Shown here: piece by piece, positions 10,058 through 20,273 of the stretch | How positions within the stretch are numbered: position 1 is the first letter of the stretch | Layout of the letters: the number at the start of each line of letters is the position of its first letter | Assembly (NCBI GenBank): GCA_020205615.1 | Contig: CM035171.1 | Coordinates: forward strand, 8,120,160-8,184,159 | DNA length: 64,000 nucleotides | Reading direction: 5' to 3' | Origin: Panax quinquefolius | Lineage: Eukaryota; Streptophyta; Magnoliopsida; Apiales; Araliaceae | The notes under the pieces: model-generated | What the model was told of the DNA's origin: nothing | What the model saw: only the letters and a program-made list of their open reading frames with translations | Database searches by the model: none | Program-made: the position numbers and the translations under genes

Positions 10058-12129
10058 TGTGAGACCCAGATTTTATCAATAAAGATTTAAATTTTGTCGA
10101 AATAATTTTTTAATATTATGGTGTGAATTTGAGATAATATTATAGTTGTGGGTAGTATTTATAAATTTTGCAAAAGTATGCAGTGGTTATATTATATTCG
10201 ATTGGTCTGGGAATATTAGGTTTAGCGAGGAATATTCGTACAACTACTCAATCATTGGTGGACCCTATACGTAATTATTGTCGGATTGAGAAAACGACAA
10301 AAATATTTTATTGAAATAACGGCGGAAGTTTTACTGGTGGATCTTGTTGAACTACTCGGTAGTAAAAAATACAAGAATACGTGTGGTTGCATAGTAGCAC
10401 ACTACGGTATTGATTATAGATGCTTATGTGAAAAGTCACCAGGTTTGATTCCATTATTATGTCGATTAATAATATGAATTATTATAATGATAATGACGTT
10501 TTGTTTTATTCAGATTATTAACGTAATAAAATGAAACATCTTTTATATAAAATAGAATACTTTATTAAAGTTATTATATAAATAGAATATATTATATTTT
10601 ATTATGCATAGTGTTGCATAGTGTTTTTGCAGTAGTGTTTTTGCATAGTGTTGCGTAGTGTTGCATAATGTTTGCATAGTAAAATGTTTTATATAAATAG
10701 AATATATGATATTTTATTTAAAAGATTTTGCTTTAAATATGGACCACGATTAAAGTAAATCAATCTGGATCGTTCATGGATTAATTACTATGCATTCTAT
10801 TTTCCTATAAATGAAGCTCATTCCTTCATTATTTTCTTACAAATTCAATTTGAAACTCTAGAGAGAGAAATTATAGAGAAGCTATAGAGAGAAAATCTAT
10901 AGAGAGAAAGAAGAAGAGTATTCGTACTTCACTACTTTGATATCCAAAGGTCTTTTTACTGTGAGGGATATATTATTTGTTGTGTACTCGTAAGGGGTGT
11001 TATTCTTTCTTATTCATGAAGAGAACTTCATTATTCCATTCATTATTATTCTACTTTGGAATAACCTTATCTATCACAAGCAATCGCATGCATGGTGATT
11101 TCTTTTGTTATTCCATTCTTTATTATACCCAAATTGGTTAAAACTTTGACTTCTATACTCCATGAAATTAGTAGAATATCCTCGATATATTTAAGTTTCA
11201 TCCAAAGATCTTTTCATGGAAATATTCTTCCGATCATTCTTGAATTTTACTCTCTACAAAACAAAAGATCGTGTTGACAATTTGGGCGTTATTAGTTCTG
11301 AATAAATTAATTCGTGAACTTGTTTTATTGAATTATTATGTCATTATCATCATCCTCATGTTATATTATGTTATCTTTGGCTTACGTGCATAGATGAACT
11401 TAGTATGATTATGACCAGGGATCATTCGGTATAATCATGGCTTGATATAAATGATGTGATAAAAGTCCTCAGTGGCCTGTAATGCAGTGATGGATAGTTT
11501 TTGGTATGATTATGACCAGGGGTGATTCGGTATAGTCATGACCATTGATGATTTAATGAAAATTCTTGATCGTGGTACATGGATGATTAGATGTGGTGGA
11601 ATATTTATTAAAGCTGAGTCTCAGCTATAACAGTGATGAAAAACCTTTTAAATCATAAAAGATAGTAGACTTTATTTTCTACTTCTTTTTTATGGATTGC
11701 ACATTCACCTGCAGCTTAAACCGGTTGTCTATTGTATTTTATCGGTTTAACATCATTGAAGGCTAATGATAATTTATTCTCGCATTATCTTAGTCATAAT
11801 ATTTCTTCTTGGGCTAGTTGAGCTCACCTTTCTTTCACCGTTTTCTCTTGAAATGAGAATATAGGCGAGACGAGTCGGGGAAAAGAGTGATGGTCCCAAG
11901 ATAACATTAGTAGTTCTCACTATTCGTTAAATAGTGTGACAATAAATGTAATGAGGACTCCTTGAGTATGGATATTGTCTAAAATGACAATATTCCTATT
12001 AAACTCTCGGTTTATGTATTGTCGTATGTTACACCGACGGATGTATAATTAAGTTTGTATTTGAATTTATGTACCATGTAAGTGGCGACCCAAGATGGGT
12101 GACGTATACCTAATTTTGGGGGCGTCACA
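10058..12129 (+). repeat. element 1, 3' LTR
   Basis: 2072 bp, homologous to 1501-3585. The TATA-like CCTATAAATGAAG is at about 10804-10816. The LTR ends GGGGGCGTCACA at 12129, directly abutting the inverted copy of the left flank. Confidence 0.85.
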
Positions 12130-12435
12130 AAGACATACAGTCATACTCATACAGATAAAATATTACCAATTCAATTATTCAAAGTTCAAACAAAAATCGC
12201 TCAAAAATCAAAATGATTATAAACAATTTCAAACCATCTTATTGAAATGAAACGAGAGTGGAAAAATACCTAAGAGTCTGAGAAGAGGAGAATCGAGTAG
12301 GGTTTTAGTTTTTTAGGGGAGAGGACGAACTGTGAAGGCAAGCTTATGCGTCGTCTCGTCTCGTCGATCGATCGAATCGTAGAGGTGAGGCTGTGAACTT
12401 GTGAAGTGTGAAGAGCTGAAGATATCAACCGTAGA
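12130..12435 (-). repeat. inverted repeat, right copy (partner 866-1185)
   Basis: Minus-strand copy of the 5' UTR-like segment left of element 1. It is joined directly to the element's 3' end, so the left and right flanks are inverted duplicates rather than two halves of one target. Confidence 0.6.
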
Positions 12436-12882
12436 GACACACGTTTTCCATTATTCTCTCTCTGTTACAGGCGGCCCTTAGCGAGTTAGCGAATAGAGAT
12501 CAGATAGGGTAAGGAGAGAATAGAGATCAGATAGGGTTTTTTAAAAGGTCCGGCGGCCAGAGCCCACTAAGTGGTTGTTGTCGTTAAATCGGGGCCAAAG
12601 GCCCAGATTTCTGTGGGCCAAAATAATGAAGCCCATAGCCCACTTTTTGACGATGATATGCTGACCATGGCCGACTTCTTGTCGCCTTTATAAAGCTAAG
12701 CCAGTATGGTGATTGGTCAAATGAAATGAATTTGTGTAACTCTCTTGGTTTCTGTAACTCTGTAACTCTGTAACTCTCTTGGTTTGAATTTGTGTACTTT
12801 GTATGATTGTATCATTGTCTCAGTATGTATTAGTAATTTGTGTACTTTACAACAAGTAGTTACATTACAGGTTTTTTAAAGC
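12436..12882 (-). promoter_or_regulatory. promoter-like DNA with GGCCCA motifs
   Basis: Several GGCCCA/TGGGCC elements lie at about 12595-12645, with AGGGTTTT telo-box-like sequence near 12530 and GA-rich repeats (AATAGAGATCAGATAGGG, twice). Such site II and telo-box combinations mark promoters of housekeeping genes in plants. Read on the minus strand it would drive the UTR-like repeat at 12435-12130, but no coding region follows because element 1 lies there. Inference from motif content only. Confidence 0.35.
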
Positions 12883-12903
12883 AAAAAAAAAAAAAAAAAA
12901 AAA
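12883..12903 (+). repeat. poly(A) run, 21 bases
   Basis: An uninterrupted run of A after AAAGC. It could be the tail of an old retroposed sequence covering about 12700-12882, which has no start motif or flanking duplication I can identify. Confidence 0.5.
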
Positions 12904-13029
12904 TGGGCGGGTACGCATAATTTCAAATTTCAACAAAATTGGAAATTTTTATCCCTACTGTCGATAGCCGGTCCAATCAATGACCAATTCGTTTGAGTCA
13001 TTCCTACCGCTTGCCAGCGCTACAAATCC

Positions 13030-13300
13030 AGCTCTATTGCGTCCAGGTACAATATCGGTTGTTCACGAGTCACGCACGACCCCGGGTTAAAAACTTATAA
13101 CTTCCGTCTTGCCCGTCTTAGAAGTTTGAAATACTTACTCGGGCCGGGACCCTTTTTTATTTAATTTTTCATTATTATTTTATATATCATTCCAATACCA
13201 ACAATCATTCCATTCTTCCAATAAAATAGTCCGTATAAATGTCCAGTGAATTTTAGGGTGGGGCTGATAATAAAAATTAAAGATATATTTTAATTTTTTA
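13030..13300 (+). repeat. direct repeat, right copy (partner 560-865)
   Basis: Same order of blocks as 560-865: CCGGGTTAAAAACTT, ACTTACTCGGGCCGGGACCC, AATGTCCAGTGAATTTTAG and AATTAAAGATATATTTTAAT. Confidence 0.6.
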
Positions 13301-14661
13301 AAATTAAATTTGTTATTGTTGTTACAATTATTTGTATAAAAATTAAATAATTTTTTATTTAATTTAAAATTTATGAATAAATTTTAAAAAATATATATTT
13401 AAATTTGAGACGAATATAATAACATTCAATTTGATAAAATGAGGATATGACATTATAAACCCCATTAAGGTCCTCCTACAATGTTGACCCCGGTTGGGCT
13501 GTTTGTGATTCTTGGAAATGCAACATTTGGATCAAATCAAATTCATGCCCAATGGATAAGAATCATATTCAATCTAAATTATATACTCCATGTAGCAATT
13601 AAAACTACCATATATATCTGTTTCTTTTCTGAGCATTGGACATAACATATTAAATTAAATTAGAACAGAAAATATTGTTACTCAATTGTGGTATGTAGAG
13701 GGTATGCATTGTAAAATAGTTTGTTTATGTTATTTCGTTTTGAGTACATTTAAATTTATTTATAGTATAACTAATCACATGAGATCTAACCGATCAATAT
13801 TATAATAATATATCATTTGAGATATAAAAAAATTGAGACCCTAACATAACAATTTTTTGTTTTAATAAAATTTATGTATAACTTTGACAAGAAAGATGAC
13901 TATATTTTATTCATTAAAAACTCACACATAAGAGAAGCGGACAAAAAAAAAAATTAATTAAGTTTTCCCAAATCATATATTTTAAATTGTGATCATATTT
14001 TAAGTATTTCCAATATTGTTGATCATCAAGATAACATTTATAGTTAATATTAAAAACATGTTTTAGAAAATATGTTTTTCATTAAAAATGAGAGTATCAA
14101 GGAGCATACTTTTAAAACTAGTAGCAGCTGATGGATTATCACCCGGTGTTCTATTTCGATTTAATTTAGTTTATTCAACTTTTACCAAACCAAGTTGCAA
14201 TGACATGATCATCTTTAGGAAATCATATAAATAATTTAAAAGAGTTTAAGAATATTATTTATAACAAGTTGAAGTTTAATTTTGACCATTAAAAAGTGTT
14301 TAAATCTAAAAGTCAAAAAATTGTGTAAAAAATTTAGTGTCATTGATCCGCCCCATATATATATATATATATAACCAGAATTGAAGTAGTTAGTTTATGC
14401 GTGGTATATATTGCTTCCCTTAAGGTAAGGCAGCATAGAAATGGTGAGGAAAAGGGAAAAGCCCATCCAATTAAGGCAGTTTCTAAATTGTTAAAACTCA
14501 TGGATGAGTGACTGAATGGGAGGAGATATTAAGAATAAATATATGTTTTCTTTTTATTATCTATATATCTCTCTCAGAAAAGAATTATTTAACAAACAGC
14601 TTATATATGCCAGTTGCAGAATTAAGGGGATACCGGGCCGGGATAGGTTATAGAAATATAT
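13301..14661. other. intergenic, AT-rich
   Basis: No coding region found. It holds a (TA)n run near 14346-14374 and short TATA-like stretches (for example TCTATATATCTC near 14560) that could belong to the miRNA promoter just downstream. Confidence 0.4.
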
Positions 14662-14769
14662 GGAGGTATTGATGCGCCTCAATTTGAAGACATGGTTAAA
14701 TAATTAAGCTATATATACATACATAGCCTGATAGCCATGTGATTTTGATTGAGCCAAGTCAATATCTCC
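14662..14769 (+). ncRNA. MIR171: MIR171-like microRNA precursor with altered centre
   Basis: The 3' arm carries TGATTGAGCC, then AAG, then TCAATATC (14746-14766), followed by TCC. This matches the miR171 family (TGATTGAGCC, GCG, TCAATATC in the grape-type miR171b register) except for two bases in the middle. The 5' arm GGAGGTATTGATGCGCCTC (14662-14680) pairs with it: GGAGGUAUUGAU pairs without a break, then a mismatch bubble faces the altered bases, then CUCAAU/AUUGAG, with an inner ACAUGG/CCAUGU stem and a 39-base loop holding GCTAT/ATAGC. The mature strand on the 3' arm is the arrangement known for MIR171. The canonical family targets HAM/SCL6 GRAS mRNAs. The altered bases face the usual slicing site, so the activity is uncertain. 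Confidence 0.75.
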
Positions 14770-16684
14770 TCTACTCTCTCTCATGCTTCCATGTTCTTTG
14801 GTGAGTTAATTAATTATATATACAAGCTCAGTCATCGCTTCAATTCAGTCTTTATTTCATGATTTTTCTTTTTATTCTTTTCCATAGCTATCTATTATAT
14901 ATATATATATAGAAGAATGGGGCAAATTGCAAAGCATTCCTTCAAGATTCATCGAATTTGTAATATAAATGCTAAAATTTTAATTTTTACAATGTTATAG
15001 CCAAAATTGCTATAAAAAAAATAAATTCAAATCTATCCCTTTTAAGTTTTAACCAAATTTTGTTAAAATAAGCCATTATTTAATTAGCATATCATGTGTG
15101 TTTAAGGGGAAATATATATTCCAGTTTTGAATTAGTACTTTAGTTGCAAATTTAGTATACAAACTCGCTATTTAAACCCTAAATCGTAGCAATTTTGCAG
15201 TCTGCCTTCCCTCCCCCTCCCTTTGAGAAAGCAGTTTGCCTTTAAATGTATGTGCAGTTGATGAAAACAAGAATAAGAACTGGACTAGAGCTAAAAGAAG
15301 CAATACATGAATTGATGGTAATTTAATTTGTGCTGTCGGATTTGGCACACATTTCTTTTAATTTTATTCAATACATCAATTATTTTATCTTAATAATTTT
15401 ATTAGTAATGATTAAAATATATTAATAGATAGTTGATGATATTAAGATCAATCCTACCAAAATTAGAATCATAAAAAATATTTTTACCCAAAAATTTTAT
15501 CCATTGAAATTTTGATAAAAAATCTCAAATTATTTTATTTTTAAAATAATTATACTATTCAATAAAATAACTTAATTGACTCAATTATACTACTCATAAT
15601 TGTACAAATATATAGATGAAATTAAAGAAAAATATATAATAGAAGAGAGCCAAATCCCGATGTCTATAATATGGCTTGCTATAGCAGCAGTGCTACTACT
15701 TATCCTTCCATATATCCACTTATACATATTAAATTTGAAACATATATACTAATACTTCATCCGTCTTTTTAATATAAATCATTTTAAAAAATATTTTTTT
15801 CATCCGCTTCTTAATATAAATTAATTTTATATTTAATAATATATAATTATTTTTTTAATACTTATATACAACTCTAAAACGTGTTAATACGGAGGTTTTG
15901 TTTGGTTATTCACTAAGCACGCAGTTAAATCAATCTCTAATATATTAAAATAAATAATAAGCTAAAGAAGTCATTCAAAAAAAATAATGTGATATGACAT
16001 AAAATAACCCAGCTTGAATCACTCCATAAGTCTTACCAAATTAGCTTAGAAGGTAATTAAGTCATGACTAACGTTTGTTTATGCTACAAAATGTTGGTTT
16101 TTGATTATTTTTTTTTCCTTCTTAAATCAAAATATAATTTCAGTGATGTATAAATAAAATTCCCTCCGTTTAATTTGCAATCAAGGATACATTTTAAAAT
16201 TCTAAAATTCAAAACTGGTATGAGCTTATTCAATTTTAAAATAAACAATTATAATTATTGTATATTAATTAAAAAAATACTATTCATTACATGTAATACT
16301 AAAAAAAAAAATCATATCAAACTATAACTCTTCTCTTCTTATTAAGTCCGGTTCAAGTTTTTCTCAGCCTTGTTGGGTCTGATCGCAAGTCATCATCGTG
16401 CTCCCGTGATAACTAACCCCATTTAAATATTATTTACCAACTCACTCAACTGAGTCTTTATAAGTTGGGCCTTACAATTCCGGATCACTCCGAAAATCTC
16501 AAATACCAAATCACGAAAACTAAATCGATTTGTGGGAGTCTGAGGGGATGTAACATCTCACTCACTTACCTCCACATACCAAAAATATGAATTATCCAAC
16601 AAATCTCTCTCTTTCTTCCTCAATTGTATAGCGATTTCCTCCTCAATCTTTCTTTCCAAAAAGAGATTCAACAAATTAACCCTC
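14770..16684. other. intergenic, AT-rich; upstream region of the protease gene
   Basis: No gene found. About 15745-15897 looks like a Stowaway-type MITE: TACTTCATCCGTC near the left, ACGGAGGTTT at the right, and a repeated TCATCCG(T/C)..TTAATATAAAT inside. A second CCCTCCGT motif occurs near 16163. A TTTATAAG with nearby GGGCC at about 16456-16470 is a possible core promoter for the gene at 16685. Confidence 0.35.
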
Positions 16685-18040
16685 ATGATTATATCCTGTC
16701 CTCCAGCTTCTTCATTCTCTCTATCCACAGTAATCAATTCAAGGTTACCCATCTCAGAATCATTTCTGAAACCTCCTAAGACTTGCTTCTCAAAAACTTT
16801 ATCTTCTTCAGTTTACTACTCATTTTCTTCTTCAAATTCTAGTTTTCATTGCAAGAATCAATTTTTCCATGACAAGAACAGACACCCACATGGGAAAAGG
16901 AAAAATATCAGGACTTGGGCTTTACCCGGATTTGATTTTAGTGGCTTTGAGAGTGCTCAGTCAGTTTTGGAGGCAGCTGCAGTGCTAACTGCTATCATTG
17001 TTGTTCATGAAAGTGGTCATTTCTTGGCAGCATATCTTCAAGGAATTCGTGTAAGTAAATTTGCAGTTGGGTTTGGTCCAATTTTAGCTAAATTTAATGC
17101 AGACAATGTAGAGTATTCAATTAGAGCATTCCCACTTGGTGGGTTTGTGGGTTTTCCTGATAATGATCCTGATAGTGATATTCCGGTAGATGATGTAGAT
17201 TTACTTAAAAATAGACCCATGTTTGATAGGGTTCTTGTTATTTCAGCTGGTGTAATTGCCAATATTGTGTTTGCTTATGTGATAATCTTTGTACAAATAT
17301 TATCTGTTGGATTGCCTGTGCAAGATGGCTTTCCAGGGGTGCTTGTGCCAGAGGTTCGGCCCTTGTCGGCTGCATCTCGAGCTGGATTGCTCCCTGGAGA
17401 CGTAATTCTTGGGGTTAATGGGACTGAATTGCCAAAACAAGGACCTAATTTGGTTTCTGAGGTTGTTGATGTCATTAAGAAAAATCCCAAAGCAGATGTG
17501 GTGCTCAAGGTTGAGAGAGCAAAGCAGGATATTGAGATTATTGTTTTCCCTGATGAGAACTCTGATGGTACAGGTCGAATTGGGGTTCAGTTATCACCCA
17601 ATGTGAAGTTCTCAAACATTAAGCCGAAGAATCTCATGGAAGCTTTCAATTTCTCAGGACGCGAATTCTTGGGTTTGACCTCCAATGTTTTGGACGGCTT
17701 AAAACAGACTTTTTTTAATTTCTCCCAAACTGCCAGCAAGGTTTCAGGTCCTGTCGCTATTATAGCTGTTGGTGCAGAAGTTGCTAAATCAAACACGGAC
17801 GGGCTTTACCAATTTGCAGCTATTCTAAATCTTAACCTTGCAGTGATAAATCTTCTTCCTTTGCCTGCGTTAGATGGGGGGTCTTTGGCCTTGATACTCG
17901 TAGAGGCAGCCAGAGGTGGGAGAAAACTCCCTTCAGAAATAGAGCAAGGGATAATGTCATCAGGAATCATGCTTGTTACAGTTCTTGGGCTGTTCCTTAT
18001 TGTCAGGGACACACTAAACCTTGATTTCATCAAAGATTAG
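16685..18040 (+). CDS. ARASP: chloroplast site-2 metalloprotease (RIP family, ARASP-like)
   Basis: A 451-residue intronless gene for a zinc intramembrane protease of the site-2/RseP family, expected in the chloroplast inner envelope or thylakoid, where it cleaves membrane proteins. Residues 1-75 are Ser-rich and acid-poor, like a transit peptide. The zinc motif HESGH is at 108-112 in the first hydrophobic segment (about 95-118). GFGP at 129-132 and the SAGVIANIVFAY segment (187-198) are family signatures. A PDZ domain covers about 220-305 (AGLLPGDVILGVNG). The third zinc ligand motif, NLLPLPALDGG, is at 389-399, and a final membrane segment is at about 425-441. Length fits Arabidopsis ARASP (At2g32480, about 447 aa). 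Met at 16685 is the first ATG of the frame and leaves a plausible transit peptide. All catalytic residues are present. EGY proteases are the nearest alternative, but they usually lack this compact PDZ-containing layout. Confidence 0.93.
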   Translation: MIISCPPASSFSLSTVINSRLPISESFLKPPKTCFSKTLSSSVYYSFSSSNSSFHCKNQFFHDKNRHPHGKRKNIRTWALPGFDFSGFESAQSVLEAAAVLTAIIVVHESGHFLAAYLQGIRVSKFAVGFGPILAKFNADNVEYSIRAFPLGGFVGFPDNDPDSDIPVDDVDLLKNRPMFDRVLVISAGVIANIVFAYVIIFVQILSVGLPVQDGFPGVLVPEVRPLSAASRAGLLPGDVILGVNGTELPKQGPNLVSEVVDVIKKNPKADVVLKVERAKQDIEIIVFPDENSDGTGRIGVQLSPNVKFSNIKPKNLMEAFNFSGREFLGLTSNVLDGLKQTFFNFSQTASKVSGPVAIIAVGAEVAKSNTDGLYQFAAILNLNLAVINLLPLPALDGGSLALILVEAARGGRKLPSEIEQGIMSSGIMLVTVLGLFLIVRDTLNLDFIKD

Positions 18041-20043
18041 TTGTGATCAGGTGACATAGTCTGTGCAATTTGAATATGAAACTTCATGGCATACTGGTAC
18101 TGAAGTAGGCATGATTGCCAATGATGTTGCATGAAAGAGATAAATGGAGGTGTTATTGCTGCTTCACGTGATCTCCTGCTTTCTCCCAAGAATTTATGAG
18201 GCAAGTAGCATTTTCAGTCGACGTGGATCTTCTTCGTTGTCTATAAGATTAATCATTTGTGATATTTTTAGCACTTGCACGGATTATGGACTAAATGTAA
18301 TCTCTATGATACTTTTGTGGATATGCATAGAATTTCTCTGTAATCCATGATTGTTTAGTGCACTTACTCCGGTGTAGATTCCAAAAGCCTTTAAAGGAGA
18401 CGCATAGAACTGCTGTTGCTACTAAAAATTGTCAAAACAATGTTGCTCGTTATTTTTAAAGATACTGTATAATTTGATATTGACTTAACCAATTCTTTTT
18501 GTCCACTATAAGTGGAATTTGAGCATAAAAATTTTTGAATATACGTATACATCTATTAAGGTGGTTGTTCACTTGGTTCTTAAAATGAAAACTTAAATGT
18601 TCTGAATCCTTATGCAGGAATTACTTCCATTGTCGTGTTTCTCGCATCTCACAAAATAAGTTGAATTTCACAGCTCATAGCTGTATTTGTCGGATTGTAT
18701 AGTTCATAACTTCATTCTTCTTCGACATTGCATGTGTTTTTGCTTATCTGCTTGCATTAGCTGGAACATATCTATTTGATAGCGAGGACATTGGAGTTCT
18801 TACCACTTGTTAGTTCCTCTCTTTTCCGCCCTCTAATATTTTATTAAATATTTAACTGAGACGTTCTATTTCATCCGGCAGAGGATGGATTATATAATAC
18901 TTTAATCCTCCTAGGACCATGCATGCAGGTATTGATATTGGTTTGTTAATTAGATGATTAAACTTTAGTTATGTAATCTTTAAATTTTTAACTTGGATTT
19001 TGATGGTCATACATTTTCTCTAATTGTCATTGACGTCTACTGCTTTTTAGATCATCACATAATACTATAAAAAAAACTATCGAGTGTCGAATTATAAACG
19101 AAACGAATTTGTGAATATAATCTTTAGGAATGTTGTTTAGTTCATAAATTTAGTTATGCCAAATAATTCTATTTTATATCTCAAATTTCCAATCATCTAA
19201 ATTTTTAAAGGATGGCATTTATTATTAGTGAAAGACTAGATTTCTTAAATAAAATTTGGAAAGGTAACTATTTTGAATCTCATGATTACTGAATGAATGA
19301 TTTCTGAAAACGAATAGAGAGTACTATTTTTGAGATTTTTGGAGTGAAGTCATTAGAGCAATGTTAAATTATGTCGATATTTTTTTTATTCTATTTTTTA
19401 TAACCATTTTAATTTTGTCAATAGCCATTCAACGATTGTAGATGCAACAAATAGGGGATAGGGCAAATTCTTTTAGGAGTACTATTTATTCTTTATAAGC
19501 TTGGAACACGTGCGAGTTAATCTATATTTTACCATTCATAAAAGACAAACATATATATAATTCAATTTCTATATTTTACGACACCAATACATTAAGTAGA
19601 TTGATTTGTAAACCCATCATTGATCTGTTCTCAAAGTCGCCACAATGGGTATACTGTTTCTGATATTTTAACATTAAATATGTTAATTTTGTTTTGAGAG
19701 TTTTATTCAGTTTGTTTCATAAAATAATATAATTTCACTTTGATCTTTTTATGTACTTTTTATATTATTATATTTAAATAATAATATATTTTAGTTAATA
19801 AAATAAAATTTATCATTATATATTTTGAAGTCCATTCAAAATAACTCAAATTGTTAAAATTAGAAAATATATATATTCATTCAGATAATTATCAAATACG
19901 TTTATTCATTCAAATTTTAATTTTTAATCAGTTTTTTTATTTCATCTATTTTATGAAACAACCCCAAAGTGGAGAAAAGAAGACGGGGTTGAAACGTACG
20001 TAGCATGCAGCACACAAGCCGGGCCGAAATACAAGCTTACGCC
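18041..20043. other. 3' flank of the protease gene and MYB upstream region
   Basis: About 18041-18800 is likely the 3' UTR and downstream flank of the protease gene; the 68-codon frame at 18144 is chance. The rest is AT-rich with no recognisable gene. Nothing else could be supported. Confidence 0.4.
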
Positions 20044-20050
20044 TATAAAT
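20044..20050 (+). promoter_or_regulatory. TATA box of the GAMYB-like gene
   Basis: TATAAAT in CGCCTATAAATTC, about 230 bases before the ATG. It is followed by a CT-rich leader (CATCTCCCC, CTCCTCTCTCCTC), typical of plant 5' UTRs. Confidence 0.5.
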
Positions 20051-20273
20051 TCTTACAATTCCCTCGGGGGTCTTTCTCATCTCCCCATTTCTCAACTTCA
20101 TTCATTTCTCCTCTCTCCTCTATCTGTCTTCTCCATACCGGCTAATTCCCCAATTCATCCCTCCCTCTCCTGCTACCCAACAAAACAGAAAACAGAAACT
20201 AATTAATTAAACTAGCTAGTGATCATCTTCAATTTCTCTATAATCGATCATCACCATCAGGAGAGGAATTAAG

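Larger units (their letters stand above)
1501..12129 (+). mobile_element. LTR retrotransposon element 1 (Ty3/gypsy, degenerate, with nested solo LTR)
   Basis: Two long terminal repeats (1501-3585 and 10058-12129) start with TGTGA(G)ACCCAGATTTT and end with GCGTCACA. A primer-binding site like the 3' end of initiator Met tRNA (GTATCGAGCTTAG) follows the left LTR, and a purine tract GGAGGGAGATT precedes the right one. The interior has gag-like DNA with a long Glu-coding tract (3935-3975), a protease region split by a solo LTR, a short piece of the start of RT, then 2 kb of other LTR-like DNA in place of most of pol. It is non-autonomous. The bases beside the two ends (TAATT and AAGAC) do not form a target duplication. 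Confidence 0.85.

Noticed and set aside
12700..12903. SINE ending in the poly(A) run
   Set aside because: No A/B box promoter and no flanking duplication could be found, so only the A run is listed.
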